NCBI RefSeq assembly: GCF_963082655.1
Contig: NC_081554.1
Coordinates: 190,264,437-190,328,436, forward strand
Source of the DNA: Stomoxys calcitrans
Taxonomy: Eukaryota > Arthropoda > Insecta > Diptera > Muscidae
Reading direction: 5' to 3'
Length of the DNA stretch: 64,000 bases
In this document: piece by piece, positions 42,976 to 55,720 of the stretch
How the letters are laid out: every line of letters starts with the position of its first letter
How positions within the stretch are numbered: position 1 is the first letter of the stretch
The notes under the pieces: model-generated
What the model saw: the letters and a program-made list of their open reading frames with translations, nothing else
The model's database searches: none
What the model was told of the DNA's origin: nothing
Made by a program: the position numbers and the translations under genes

Positions 42976-43437
42976 AGGTAGGTGTAGGGTATTACATAGT
43001 CGGCCTCGACCGACTTTTACCTTTCCTTACTGGTTTTAAGTTGAAAGAGATAGGTTTGCATATTCTGCTTTTCTTTCCAAAAAAATCTCTCTCATGAACA
43101 TCCCTCATTTATGTTTTTATTAATAAATCGAAATACCCTTATCAGTTTATTGTTGCAGTAAACATACATAACACACAAATAGAAATTTTATCTAAAAAAC
43201 CAGCCTAAAGAAATAACAATAAAAATTATATAAGGCCAAGGTCAAAGAGTTTTTGCTCTACTTGCAAAACAGTATCAAACTCAATGCAAAAAATAAAAAC
43301 ACATAAAAAACAACAAAAAAGTGATACAAAGTTTAATGAAACTTATACCCATTGAAAATGCGATAAAACCACATTAAACAAAAAATGGGATTTTTGAAAT
43401 TTTATATAATACTTCAATTGTTACCTTTACCAAAAAG

Positions 43438-44493
43438 AAACAAGTAAAAGCGTGCTAAGTTCGGCCGGGCCGTATCAAATATATCCTCCACCATGGATCG
43501 CATTTGTCGAGTTCTTTTCCCGGCATCTCTTCTTAGGCAAAAAAGGATATATTTAAGAAAAGATGTGCTCTGCTGTTAGAGCGATATAAAGATATGGGCC
43601 GGTTCGGACCACAATTAAATTAAATGTTGGAGACCTGTGTAAAATGTCAGCCAATTCGAATAAGAATTGCGCCCTATGGGGGCTCAAGAAGTAAAATAGA
43701 GAGAACGATTTATATGGGAGCTGTATCGGGCTATAAACCGATTCAGACCATAATAAAAACGTATGTTGATGGTCATAAGAGGATCCGTCGCACAAAATTT
43801 CAGGCAAATCGGATAATAATTGCGATCCTAGAGGCTCAAGAAGTCAAGATGTCAAGATCCCAGATCGGTTTATATGGCAGCTATATCAGGTTATGAACCG
43901 ATTTGAACCTTATTTGACACAGTTGTTGAAAGTCATAATAAAATACGTCATGCAAAATTTCAGCCAAATCGGATAAGAATTGCGCCCTCTAGAGACTCAA
44001 GAAGTCAAGACCCAAGATAGGTTATATGACAGCTATATAAGGTTATGTACCGATTTGAACCATACTTGGCACAGTTGTTGGATATCATAACAAAACACGT
44101 CGTGCGAAATTTCATTCCAATCGGATAAGAATTGCCCACTCTAGAGACTCAAGAAGTCAAGACCCAAGATCGGTTTATATGGCAGCTATATCAAAACATG
44201 GTCCGATATGGCCCATTTACAATGCCAACCGACCTACACTAATAAGAAGTATTTGTGCAAAATTCCAAGCGGCTAGCTTTACTATTTCGGAAGTTAGCGT
44301 GCTTTCGACAGACAGACGGACGGACGGACAGACGAACGGACGGACAGATGGACGGACATAGCTAGATCGACATTAAATGTCGCGACGATCAAGAATATAT
44401 ATATACTTTATGGGGTCTCAGACGAATATTTCGAATATTTACAAACAGAATGACGAAATTAGTAAACCCCCCATCCTATGGTGAAGGGTATAA
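43438..44493 (+). mobile_element. mini-me/DINE-1-like element, complete
   Basis: Starts AACAAGTAAAAGCGTGCTAA at 43439, TTCGGCCGGGCC, then CCTCCACCATGGATCG. About five TATATGGCAGCTATATCAGG units follow, then a (GACG)n-type tract GACGGACGGACGGACAGACG at about 44317, ending CCATCCTATGGTGAAGGGTA. Confidence 0.8.
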
Positions 44494-44504
44494 AAAACAC
44501 AAAA

Positions 44505-46890
44505 TTAAATAACAAAAGAATTTGGGAAGGCTATCTTTGTCGGTAGCCTTGTCTGTAAAATGTAGTAAAAACCAATCAACTGAGTCCCTAAAAGACAAAA
44601 GTTATGGAGTATCTTGTACTTACTTTGCTTTAATTGGCTAAGACAGACACTGGCCGCACGTAGATAAGCGTTCCAAAAGCCTCGATATTCTGCGCTCATT
44701 TTAAAATCTTTGACACCAAGTTTCGAGGTGTCTCCCACCACTTTAACTTTCCCTAGGGCTTTTGGGCTTCTCGGTTTGCTTCTTCATCCGTTCTGACGCC
44801 ATGACCTAGCCAACGCAGCCATTGTATTTTTAAGCTTGTAACTATGCTATCGTCGTCTTACAGCTCATACAGCTCGTGGTTCATATGACGACTATATTCT
44901 CCATTAACGCAAACTGATCCATATATTTTACGAAGAATCTTTCTCTCAAATACTCCAAGCACTGCCTCAACTGCTCTCATAAGTACCCATGCTTCAGAAC
45001 CATATAACAGCACGGTGTCTTGTATAGTGTAAACTTCGTCTGTTGAGAGGTGGCCTTGTTTCTAAACTGCTTACTTAGTCCAAAGTAGCATCTGTTTGCC
45101 AGTATTATTCTTCGCTTTATCTCAAAACTGGTGTCATTCGTTTCGGTTACGGCGTGGGCGAGGTAGATAAAGTTACTGACTATCTCAAAGTTGTGGTTCC
45201 CAACTCTCTCCACTTTTTTATCTCCTCGGTTGTGCAAGGCGTTTAGGGAGTTGAAACCATCCATTTCGTTTTATCTCCATTTACTGCCAGACCCATTTTC
45301 ACGAACTCTCTTTCGATTCATTTAAAGGCTGCAGTTACAACTTCCGGTGACCGACCTATGATGACGATGTCGTCGGCATAGGCGAGCAGCGTGTGTTCTC
45401 TTGTGATTAGTGTGACATATCTATTCACATCTGCATCTCGTATAATCTTCTTTAGCAGGATATTAAAGAGATCACACGATAGGTCTCCCCCATCTCCTGT
45501 CTCCTTGTCTGAAAATTCGTTTGGTACTCTAAATGGTTCGGAGAGATTCTTTTCTATTCTTACTGAGGATCGCCTATCAGCAAGTGTCATACTGCAGAGT
45601 CTTATTAATTTTGCAGGGATACCAAACATGGCTTGAAACACCTTTGAACGTAAAAGGGTATCGAAAGCGGCTTTGTAGTCAACAAAGAGATGGTAGGTAT
45701 TGATTTGTTCTTCTCGGGTCTTTTCCAAGATTTGGCGCAGTGTGAATATCTGGTCCAGGGTGGATTTACCAGGTCTAAAGCAGCATTGATTAGGGCCCAA
45801 TTATCTCATTGACTTGAGGTTTTAATCATTCACACAGTACGCTCGAGAGTATCTTGTATGCGATGGGGAGTATCTTGTATTCCTCTGTAGTAGGCACATT
45901 CTTTCTTGTCTCCTTTGTTGTGTACGGGACATAGTATGCTGAGGTTCCAATCATCGTGTATGCGTTCTTCTAGCCAGATTGCGCAAATAAGCTTATGCAT
46001 TCGTTTTATCAACGTGTCGCTTTCGGTCTTAAATAGTTCAGCGGGTAACCCGTCGGCTCCTGCTGCCTTGTTGTTCTTTAGTCGGGTCACTGCTACTTGG
46101 ACCTCATTCTGACTAGGAGAGAATGTTTATCTTATATCATCATCATTGATTGGTTCTGCGGTATACTCTTCGCCGTCATCGTCGGACAATAGCAGTTGGG
46201 TAAAATGTTCCTTCCATATTCTCAGCCTGCTGTCTGTGTCATATACCAGGCACATTCCTTTTTTGTCTCTGCAGGAGGATGTGTCTGTACCAAAGCCATG
46301 TTTAATTCTTTGGTAAAATTTCCGAACTTCATTCTGATTCCTGCACATCCCAATTCGCTCACACGCACGTCTTTCCATTTCCTTTTCCTTTCTTCGAAAT
46401 AGATGTTTCTCCTCATCCTTTACTCCCAATACCTCTCCTTCATCTGGCTCGTTTCTACTGATTGCAGGGTTGCTCCATATGCCCCATTCTTGACTTCAGT
46501 AGCATCTCGACACTCTTGGTCGTACCATGGGTTTCTTTGAAGAGGCTTCCGGTAACCGAGTACGGATATCGCGGCATTTTCCATGGAGTGGGCAATAGTT
46601 TGCCACTGCGCCATTATATCGTCGGAACAAGAAGTTGGGTTTTCCGATATTCAGCTTTCGTGAATGGCAGATCTTTATACGCTTTGACCTTTTCAGAAAA
46701 AAGGTAATGATCCCAAGTTATGTTATGAACCAACGTTAACTCTAACATGCTATACGAATGCCTTCCATCTATCACAACGTGAAAATACCGAGTTACCTCG
46801 GTACTTTGACTTCTATTTGATTTGAAAATCAAATCGATGAGGTTCAGGATTGGAGCGTCTGAATTGAACACTCTTTTTCTGACCATCGTT
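44505..46890 (-). pseudogene. Decayed RTE-like LINE (RT domain with many breaks)
   Basis: Minus-strand pieces in different frames line up as one element: pre-RT (46614-46127), RT fingers (KNNKAAGADGLPAELFK, 46090-45830), RT palm (CCFRPGKSTLDQIFTLRQIL, LFVDYKAAFD, LLAYADDIVIIG, 45800-45318), thumb and tail (45264-44977), and a C-terminal LRWLGHGVRTDEEA-like end near 44800. YADD is intact but stops and frameshifts separate the blocks and the endonuclease is not seen. This RT subtype is common in insects; the RTE label is by motif resemblance only. Confidence 0.75.
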
Positions 46891-46910
46891 ACATAAGGTT
46901 TGGAAACGCA

Positions 46911-47093
46911 CGGCCGGCGTCGAATCTGATAAGCATCCGGAATAAGTTGAAAGCTAACTGGACAAAATTCGGAAGGCTACTCAGAAGAAGACTTGGCCAA
47001 GATAATTTAGATTGTCCAAGCATAGAAGAGATTGACGAAAATGTCAACAGGATTACGACTAGAAACTTTGGTTTAATAAACTTGAAACATTTT
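46911..47093 (+). pseudogene. LINE linker-region fragment, plus strand
   Basis: About 60 open codons reading RPASNLISIRNKLKANWTKF and CPSIEEIDENVNRITTRNFG, the segment between endonuclease and RT in jockey/I-like elements. It lies tail to tail with the RTE-like remnant, just beyond the NimB2 3' end. Confidence 0.6.
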
Positions 47094-47097
47094 TTCA

Positions 47098-47103
47098 TTT
47101 ATT
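47098..47103 (-). terminator. NimB2 poly(A) signal candidate
   Basis: AATAAA on the minus strand, about 90 bases after the NimB2 stop. Confidence 0.45.
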
Positions 47104-47191
47104 ATTAAATTCTAGATTCGTTCAACTCTTGGGTAGTCTTATAACTTTAAAATCTCATAAAAAAAATTATATTTTCATAATTAAGCTGTAT

Positions 47192-50100
47192 TTAGTTGGA
47201 CGGATTGCAGAAATGACGACCTTTAACACCGCTCTTTATGAAGCCAGGATTGCAGGCACAGAAATTAGGGGCAGAACAATATCCATTGGGACATCCCTGA
47301 GGACAATGGGGCACACACATATGGGGTTGTTTCTCATCACGAATATAGCCAGGCTCACAATCGCATTTATTGGGGCTGGCACAAACACCATTGACACAGG
47401 GAACTTCACAGCGAGGATTGCATTTAATGCCAGAACGGTCCAACTCAGAGCCGGGGGGACAGGAGCAGGTGTCGGGAGCACTGCAAAAGCCATGGTCACA
47501 GCCCCTTGAACAAACAAAAATATTAACAAAAAATATTAAAATCCCTTGTCTTCGGTACTTACAAAGAACACACCGGCTCACATACACCTCCCATGGCAGT
47601 GTATCCCACATTGCAACTGCATACTCCAGGGGCGGTACACCTGCCATTCTCACAACGTTCACATTCAGGTTCACATGTTCCTGCTGCACTCACGCGATAG
47701 CCCTTGTCACAGGCGCACTGATTGGGTCCTACGCATTTGCCAAACTGACATCCCTTTTCGCAAACCGGCAAACAGTATTTTCCTTCTCTAGGCTCTAACA
47801 TAAATCCTGGTTTACATTGGCATTGACCATTATCAGCACATATGCCATTGTCACATCCTATGGGACAGGTGGTAACACATTTTCCAGCAGCATTGCGCAG
47901 ATGTCCTGGAATACAAACACACTGATTGGGTGCCGTACAAATGCCATTGGGACAGTCATCTTCACAGATGGGATCGCAACGCTTGAAGATATGGGGATTT
48001 CGCTCATAACCCTCACAGCATACCTGCACGGTACTCATGCCGGGTGAAGTGCCATTGCTGACGGGCACTTGGCCATTTTTGGCAAGGGAGGAAGTGCTGG
48101 AAGGGAAACAAAAAAGTGTTGATAAGAAACTTTTTTGGGGAAATTAAAATTAGAAAAAATTTTTCAAATTTACAAAAGAAATTGAAACGGGGCAAATTTG
48201 CAAAACATGGGTGAAAAGAGTGGAGCCAATTTAAAAATGAGAATGAATACAACCAAACCGGAATTAGGCCCGTCATTAGAGAGAAAACATTCTAGTTCAG
48301 ATCAAGGGACCTACATAGTCCTTAAGACGTCTGTTAAAGCTGTGTTATCTTTGGCTTATCCGTCGGTTGATAAAAAAGCTTCACTTTAGAATGGGGGTTT
48401 ACAAATTTGGTCATTCTGTTCTAAATACCTCGACTTATTCGCCCTAGCCATGTCGGTCCGTCCGTCTATTGAAAATATGCAAAGACCTTGACCCCATTTG
48501 CCTGTCATGATGATCGAGCTGGTCCTGATCCATAAAATAACCCGCTGGTCTGCTTTGGAAGTGTGACTACCCCCTCCTGTACTGTACAATGAAGTCATAC
48601 TCCATCTGCTAAATGTGCAGAATAAACGTTTGCTATGGGAGTTCTGGGAAATTTAGGGGCACATGTGAGGGATAAAGGAAGTGGCAATGATCTGTCAAAC
48701 AGGGTCGATTCAGAATTCTTGTCACTTTCGCCATCTGTTGCAAGTGCAGAATTATCTGCGATACTCAAAGGCAACCGAGGACTAGTAGCTCAGAATTATG
48801 AGAAGAGTTGGTACTGAATTGGACCTTATCTGGGAAGCGTGGGTACAAGGTAAAAAATTCGTGGGCTTGAATCACGCCATCTTACTCTCATCTCTCATTC
48901 GACAGAGAGAAAGATTAAAAGCTGAATCGATGACAGTCGGAATGTAATCCTTGGAAGCCACCGTAGCTCAGAGATTTGAATGACGCTGAACGCCTGGGTT
49001 CGAACCCTGGCGAGAACATCAGAAAACTTTTTTTTCAGCGGTGGTTTTACCCTCGTAATGTTGGCGACATTTGTGAGGTGCTAGGCCATGTATAGAAGCC
49101 ATGTAAAAATTTCTTCCCAAAGAGGCACTGCGGCACGCCGTTCAAGCTCGGCTATATAAGAGAGGGCCCTTATCATTGAGCTTTAAATGTGAGAAGTTTG
49201 TCCCTTGTTCCTTATGAGAATGTTACACTGATTTGTCGTTACATCAATGATGACTTAACGGTAGTGGCTCTGAAGAGGCCAAGATGAAGACATCCTCCTT
49301 CTAGACATGGTCCGGGCCTTGGTCATATGATACGAGGCCAAGTAGCACGATTTTATACTTAGAGGTGACGCCAATGCTCTGTCATAGCCAATTAAAAGTA
49401 AGGTAACGCCAATGCCCACCTCAGTCTATGGGGTAACAATGATGTAAACAATAGAGAGTCACTTTTTTTGTTAAATTTTTTTTCACGAACTAGGTATCCC
49501 CAACAACCTATAATCGGCTCAGGCAACAGGTTTCAGATATAACGCAAGTGACGAGCAGTGAGTATGTTAAAGTCTTAAACTGGAATGTCTCTACCCAGTG
49601 CTTTTTTTGAATCATCACAGAATTGATTTTCAGGTTGCGCCCAAGATAAGAAGCAGGAAGCCGCATAGCAACCCAAAAAGACAAATTGAAAAGGTTCAGA
49701 CAATATATGGTCAGGCTTAAGTCCCCTTAAGGGCTTATATCTGATGTAAAGGGACTGGTTGTCGCAGTGGGACTTATAACGGAGTCCCTGAACGAAGCCT
49801 CTCGGAAAGCATTGCCAGAGCGAGTACCGCCGCTTATGGGGAACCAATCGTGGTAAACACAGTAATTGAGGTATTCAGGATGGAAAGCAGGAAGCTCTTT
49901 AACAAGAAGAAGAGATAGGGAGAACACGGCAGAGGGCTGGGATGAATATCGTGAAGCCTTGGATAGGTCCAAGAAGGAGATAAGGATGGCGAAAAGGAGT
50001 TTCTGGTCAGTATTGTCAGGGGACCCCACCTTGAGGGCCTATATTGGAAGCAAGGGAACTAGTGTTCGCAGTTAATATAGCTTATGGCGAACTAATCGTG

Positions 50101-53100
50101 GTAAACACAGTAATTGAAGGTACTCAGGATGGAAAGCAGGAGGCTCCTTAACAAGACGAAGAGAAAGAGAGAGAGAGATATCTCTACCCGCTCTTACACG
50201 GCATATTTTTTATCAGTTTTTTTTTTCTCCCACTGTATGTCGTTGAGACTGCAAGGCGAGTGTCTTTGAAGCAGAGGTCTGTATCGACGAAGGCTCTTAA
50301 GGTCTTTGAATCGAGGATAGTTAGGTCGAGATGCGTGGCGGAATGAACTTCTAGGCCACCCTGGTTTTGAGGATAATGTGTCGGCCTATAACTCTGTACG
50401 CTTTGGTTAGAATCCTGGCGAGAACATAAGAAAGAATTTTCAGCGATGGCTACTTCCTCCAATGTTGACTAAATGTGTAAGGGGTTAAGTACTACACGAA
50501 CGGAGGAAGGCCAAAGAATATACCAGGGAGAGATCGTCTCCGATCATGCTTATGTGCCCATTCTCGAATTACTCCTGGAATTAAACGTTTAATAATTTTT
50601 TAATATTAGGCCCTCTAGAGGCTAAAGAAGTCAAATCAGGAGATTGGTTTATACGACGGTTTTATCAGGTTATCAACCGATTTCGACCATACTTCAAACG
50701 GCTGGTGGAAGATATAGTATAACTTAACGTGCTAAACTTCAGTCAAATCTAATATATATTGGACCCTCTAGAGACTCAAATAGTAGAGATAAGTTTATAT
50801 GGCAGCTGTATAAGGCAATCAACCGATGTCGACCATACTTGGAACGGCTATTTAAAGTTATAGCACAACGTAACGTGAAAAATTTCAGTCAAATCGTATA
50901 TATTTAGGCCCTCTAGAGGCTCAAGAAGTCATATCAGGAGATTGGTTTATATGACAGCTATATCAGGTTATCAACCGATTACGACCAGACTTCAAACAGC
51001 TGTTGGAAGCTATAGCAAAACGTAACGTACAAAATTTCAACCAAATCTGAAAAATATTGGGTCCTCTAGAGGCTCAAGGAGTCAAATCGGGGAGATTGGT
51101 TTATATGTAAGCTATATCAGGCTTACACGCGATGTCGACCATACTTGGAACGGTTATTGGAAGTTATAGCACAACTTAACGTGACAAATTTCAGTCAAAT
51201 CGTATAAATATTAGGCTCTCTAGAGGCTCTAGTAGTAAAATCAGGAGATTGGCTTATATAACAGCTATATGAGGTTATCAAGCGATTACGACCATACTTC
51301 AAACAGCTGTTGGAAGTTATAGCAAAACGTAACGTGCAAAATTTCAGCCAAATCTTAAAAATATTGGGCCCTCTAGAGGCTCAAGAAGTCAAATCGTGGA
51401 GATCGATTTATATGGCAGATATATTGGAATTTATAGTAAAACGTTACGTGCAAAATTTCAACCAAATCTGAAAAATATTGAGCCTCTAGAGGCTCAAGGA
51501 GTCAAATCGGGGAGATCGTTTTATATGACAGCTATATCAGGTAATCACCCGATTTCGAGCATACTTGGCACGGCTGTTGAAAGTTATAACAAAACGTAAC
51601 GTGCAAAATGCCAGACCAATCGGATAATAGTTACGCCCTCTAAAGGGCGAGATCGGTTTATAAGGCAACTATATGAAGTTATCAACCGATTCAAAACATA
51701 CTTGGCTATTGGAAGTTCCAGGAAGACAAAATAAAAATTGCGCCCTCTAGCGGCTTTTTATGAGAGCTATGTATACTTGCTTTGACGTATACGTTTTCTA
51801 TGACATTCAACATAGGTGCCAAGTATGGTCTGAATTGGTCTTAAACGAGATATAGCTCCTTTATAAACCGATCTGAATTCTGAATCGATTTGTCTGACAT
51901 TTTGCACAGTGACTTCTCCTATAACCTCCAACATACGTGTCAAATATGGCCTGAATCAGTCCATAGCATGATCCCTCCCACATATGCAGATCTCCCGATT
52001 TTACTTTTTAAGCCCCTATGGGGCCCAATTTTTATTAGATTTGGCCGAAATTTCGGACAATGATTTCTACTATGGGCTCCAGCAACCAAACGAATATGGA
52101 CCCGAATCGGTCCAAAGCCTGATAAAGGTCCAATAGCATAGCAATGCTTATCCATTATCCCCTTTAGGGTCCAATTTTTATTAAATTTGGCTGAAATTTC
52201 GCACAATGATTTCTACGAATTGTGCGAGCTACATCAGGTCCATAGCCTGATGTAGCTCCAATAGCAAAGAATTTCTTATCCATTCTACTTTTTATACCCT
52301 CCACCATAGGATGGGGGTATACTAATTTCGTCATTCTGTTTGTAACTACTGGAAATATTCGTCCGAGACCCCATAAAGTATATATGTTCTTGATCGTAAC
52401 GTCATTTTAAGTCGATCTAGCAATGTCCGTCGGTCTGTCTGTCGAAAGCACACTAACTTTCGAAGGAGTAAAGCTAGCCTCTTGAAATTTTGCACAAATA
52501 CTAATAGTGTAGGTCGGTTGGGATTCTAAATGGGCCAAATCGGTCCATGTTTTGATATGGCTGCCATATAAACCGATCTTGGGTCTTGACTTCGCGCAAT
52601 TCTTTTCCTATTGGAATGAAATTTTGCACGACGTGTTTCGATATCACTTCCAACAGGTGTTAGTTGTATGGTTTAAATCGGTCCATGTTTTGATATGGCT
52701 ACCATATAAACCGATCTTGGGTCTTGACTTCTTGAGCCTCTAGAGGGCGCAATTGTCATCCGATTGGAATAAATTTTGCACGACGTGTTTTGTTATGATA
52801 TCCATCAACTTTGCCAAGTATGGTTTCAATCGGTTCATAACTTGATATAGCTGCCATATAAACCGATCTTGGGTCTGGACTTCTTTAGCCTCCAGAGGGC
52901 GTTATTCTCGTCCGACTTGACTGAAATTTTGCACGTAGTGTTTTGGTATCACTTCCGACAACTGTGCTAAGTGTTGTTTAAATGGGCCTATGTTTTGATA
53001 TAGCTGCCATATAAACCGATCTTGGGTCTTGACTTCTGGAGCCTTTAGAGGGAGCAATTCGCTTCCGATTTGACTGAAATTTTGTATGAGGAGTTTTGTT

Positions 53101-54209
53101 ATGACTTCCAACAACTGTGCTACGTACGGCTCAAATCGGTATATAACCTGATGTAGCTCCCATATAAGCCGATCTAGGATCTTGACTTTTTGAGCGTCTA
53201 GAAGGCGCCATTCTCATCCGATTTGGAAGAAATTTTGTACAACGGCTGCTCTCATGACCTTCAATATACGTGTCTAATATGGTCTAAATCGATCAATAGC
53301 TATAAAGCGATCTCCCCATTTTGCTTTCTGAGCGCCAACAAGGCGCAATTCTTATACAAAGGGGGTTAAAAAACTTATATATCTACGATTTTTTGCAATT
53401 CTCCAAGACTGCTTAAAAAAATCTTACCAAAAAAGTGAAAAGTTACGTAGGACTCGTATCAACAGATTTTAAACTATTGGGTTGCCCAAAAAGTAATTGC
53501 GGATTTTTTAAAAGAAAGTAAATGCATTTTTAATAGAACTTAGAATGAACTTTAATCAAATATCCTTTTTTACACTTTTTTTCTAAAGCAAGCTAAAAGT
53601 AACAGCTGATAACTGACAGAAGAAAGAATGCAATTACAGAGTCACAAGCTGTGAAAAAATTTGTCAACGCCGACTATATGAAAAATCCGCAATTACTTTT
53701 TGGGCAACCCATATATTCGATGCCTATTGATTTACTATTGCGTAGCTCTCTATATTTTCTATCAATTTCTTAACGTCAATATGGATTCCTAGAAATCCAT
53801 ATAATCAAAGAATTTTTTTTTTTTTGTTCTAATTCAACTCAGTTTGTCTTTATCAAATCACAAAAATTCCAGGTCACCAAGGGTCACTACTTTAGAGTAT
53901 TTTCATCACTGATCACTGAACGAACAAAACTTACGGCACTTCTTTAAAACAAATTCCCGAGGCAATGCCTGCTCTGGTTTTATTAATGAATTCAGCTGTG
54001 GCATCCAGGGGGGCTTTGGCATGAGGGGTAAAGACTTCGCCTTGATAATATTCAGCAGGCTTGAAGTTACCATTGTAACGTTCATAGTTTACTTGTTCAT
54101 ATTCCTGATTGGGATTGGAGGGTTGACGGGTTTTAATGCCAGTTTTGATTTGGGCCAAACTACCACAGAATAGTGCACACAGGGCACAAAGCAACAAAAA
54201 AAACTTCAT
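47192..54209 (-). CDS. NimB2: NimB2, secreted Nimrod B-type protein
   Basis: Minus-strand exons 54209-53935, 48096-47563 and 47504-47192 join in phase 2 to a 373-residue protein ending at TAA. The N-terminus has a clear signal peptide (FFLLLCALCALFCGSLAQ, residues 3-20). After GICFKEVP comes the intron, then VCCEGYERN and seven NIM/EGF-like repeats; every repeat has the C-x3-C...NG-x-C...C-x-C-x2-G pattern. There is no transmembrane helix or GPI-like tail, so a secreted product is predicted. Order and orientation beside NimB1 and NimB3 support NimB2. Intron 1 is about 5.8 kb and packed with a SINE, mini-me elements and a MITE; intron 2 is 58 bp with an unusual AAG acceptor. In flies this family acts with haemocytes; a precise role is not visible in sequence. 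Confidence 0.88.
48110..48950. other. NimB2 intron sequence without recognised elements
   Basis: Mostly unique. A short degenerate mini-me terminus (TCGGTCCGTCCGTCTATTGA at about 48452) is the only known motif. No coding exon is seen. Confidence 0.4.
48952..49216 (+). mobile_element. tRNA-derived SINE in NimB2 intron
   Basis: GAAGCCACCGTAGCTCAGAG head, GGGTTCGAACCCTGG B-box-like, then TTTCAGCGGTGGTTTTACCC, CTCGGCTATATAAG and CCCTTATCATTGAGC. Antisense to NimB2. Confidence 0.8.
49833..50166. repeat. Direct repeat pair around a LINE fragment
   Basis: About 82 bp at 49833-49914 (AACCAATCGTGGTAAACACA ... GGATGGAAAGCAGGAAGCTC) recurs at 50081-50166 with roughly 10 percent change. Confidence 0.8.
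49866..50075 (+). pseudogene. LINE linker fragment
   Basis: Open codons include GWDEYREALDRSKKEIRMAK, typical of the region just before RT in R1/LOA-type elements. Short and isolated. Confidence 0.55.
50346..50480 (+). mobile_element. Degenerate SINE head fragment
   Basis: GGCCACC, GTCGGCCTATAACTCTGTAC, AATCCTGGCGAGAACATAAG and TTTCAGCGATGG follow the SINE order with many substitutions. Confidence 0.6.
50585..51800 (+). repeat. mini-me-like tandem array in NimB2 intron
   Basis: Around nine units with GGCCCTCTAGAGGCTCAAGA, AGTCAAATCGGGGAGAT, TTTATATGACAGCTATATCA and AAACGTAACGTGCAAAATTT, period near 125 bp. Confidence 0.75.
51801..52284 (-). repeat. mini-me-like end segment
   Basis: Diverged units (GATATAGCTCCTTTATAAAC, GAAATTTCGGACAATGATTT, CAATAGCATAGCAATG) leading to the start of the next element at 52285. 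Confidence 0.55.
52285..53370 (-). mobile_element. mini-me/DINE-1-like element
   Basis: Opens TATACCCTCCACCATAGGAT at 52291, with GTCCGTCGGTCTGTCTGTCG at about 52426, then about seven TATAGCTGCCATATAAACCG units. The distal AACAAGTAAAAG terminus is not present. Confidence 0.75.
53477..53711 (-). mobile_element. mariner-like MITE, copy 2 (opposite orientation)
   Basis: Same element as 42338-42574 but inverted: starts TTGGGTTGCCCAAAAAGTAA after TA (53475-53476) and ends TTACTTTTTGGGCAACCCA before TA. About 235 bp. Confidence 0.9.
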
Positions 54210-54720
54210 TTTTATTTAAAACTATTTATAACAATTTTTAATTTGAATAAAATCAACACAACCGTTTGCCTTGCAGGCCGCCAAGCAACTAAAATTATCG
54301 CAAAATTTCACATTGAAATTCATCTAATAATTCTAAACCTTTTGGTTTTTGTTTTTTTATTTGTTGGTTCTCAAATGCAAAACATTGGTTTTTAATCTTT
54401 TGTGAAAGTGCCGATAGCGGTTGGGTTTTGTTTGGCCCGGCTTAGCTGAGATCACTCATTTGTTGATCTTACTCATATTCTTCTACTCTGGGCTGCTTTG
54501 AAGGAGATTGAAACGATGTGGCCGACTATGGGCAGTACGTTCTTATTGTTTGTTTTGCAAACAAAGTATAATGACAAAAAAAAAAATCATTGCTAATTGA
54601 TTTACTATGATTTTTGATTTATTTCATTTTATTTTATTGCCTTAGGATATATGGATTATTGCCATAATGACCGCATATTCACACATTTGATTCTGGGAAG
54701 TGTTAATAATATCATTAGAC
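54210..54720. other. NimB2 upstream region
   Basis: A/T-rich, without recognised elements. A TATAAATA string lies on the minus strand at 54230-54223, only about 14 bases before the ATG, so it is not a credible TATA box for this start. Confidence 0.4.
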
Positions 54721-54724
54721 AAAA

Positions 54725-55300
54725 CAAGTAAAAGAGTGCTAAGTTCAGCCGGGCCGAATCTTACATACCCTCCACCTTGGATCGCTTTTATCAAGTTCAT
54801 TGTCTGATAACTCTTTATAGTCAAACAAAGGATAATGGATAAGAATTTCTATGATTTTAGAGCTATATCTGGTTATGAGCCGATTCGTGTTATATTTGGC
54901 TTGGATTTTGGAAACCATAGTAGGTGCTATTGTGCAAAATTTCAACCAATTCGGATGAGAATTGACCCTATAGGGGCTCTAGAAATAAAATCGGGAGATT
55001 GGTTTATATGGTTGCTGTATGAGGTTATGGTTTGATTCAGGCACATATGTTACAGGTCATAGAAAAAGTCATTGTACAAAATTTCAGCTAAATCAGTACA
55101 AGAACAGCACCCTGTAGGGGCTCAACAAGTATATTCGGGAGATCAGTGTATTTGGACAGAGAAAGAATCTGTGCAAAGTTTCAGCTCAATATCTCTAGTT
55201 TTAAATACTGTAGCGTGATTTCAACAGACAGATGGACGGACATGGTTAGGTCTACGCTGATTCAAGAACATATATATACTTATTATATACATTTGGGAGC
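54725..55300 (+). mobile_element. mini-me-like element, 5' portion
   Basis: AACAAGTAAAAGAGTGCTAA, CAGCCGGGCCGAATCTTACA, CCCTCCACCTTGGATCG, then three diverged units and GACAGATGGACGGACATGG. The far terminus is degraded. Confidence 0.7.
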
Positions 55301-55319
55301 TACTATATCAGGTTTCGTT

Positions 55320-55720
55320 TTCGGGGCTGAGGTGGTCCCCCAGACACTAGATTCGAGATCTACTCCCAAATACCTTCCATTTGAGCCCCATATTTCTATA
55401 GTCGTCATACATGTCCTATTTCGGGGATGGGGCAGCCACCCAGTGACTTGGCCCCGAAAATATATAAGAGCTTCGTGTTCTACTCTAAAATACCTCTTAT
55501 TTGAGCCCCATGTTGCGATGTTCAACAGGTATAAGGAGGCTCCATAGACACATTTTCCTAAAAATTGATATCAGATTACTCCCAAAAACCTTTAATTTGA
55601 GCACTTTATTGCTATGGTCGCAAATTTGCCCTCTTTGGGAGAGAATTACTTTTATAACGGCAAACCACAGAACCGAGTCGCAGAAGTCCTAGCATCGAAA
55701 GATAGTTATTAAGCATTAAG
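55320..55720. repeat. 'ctactcccaaatac' dispersed repeat block
   Basis: Four diverged units with ATCTACTCCCAAATACCTTC, CATTTGAGCCCCATAT and GGGGATGGGGCAGCCACC, matching blocks at about 25.4 and 40.6 kb. Confidence 0.6.

Noticed and set aside
47129..48047. Plus-strand frames antisense to NimB2
   Set aside because: Mirror frames of the Cys-rich repeats; the minus strand has the conserved protein and splice sites.
54223..54230. TATA box for NimB2
   Set aside because: Only about 14 bases before the ATG, so transcription would start inside the coding sequence.
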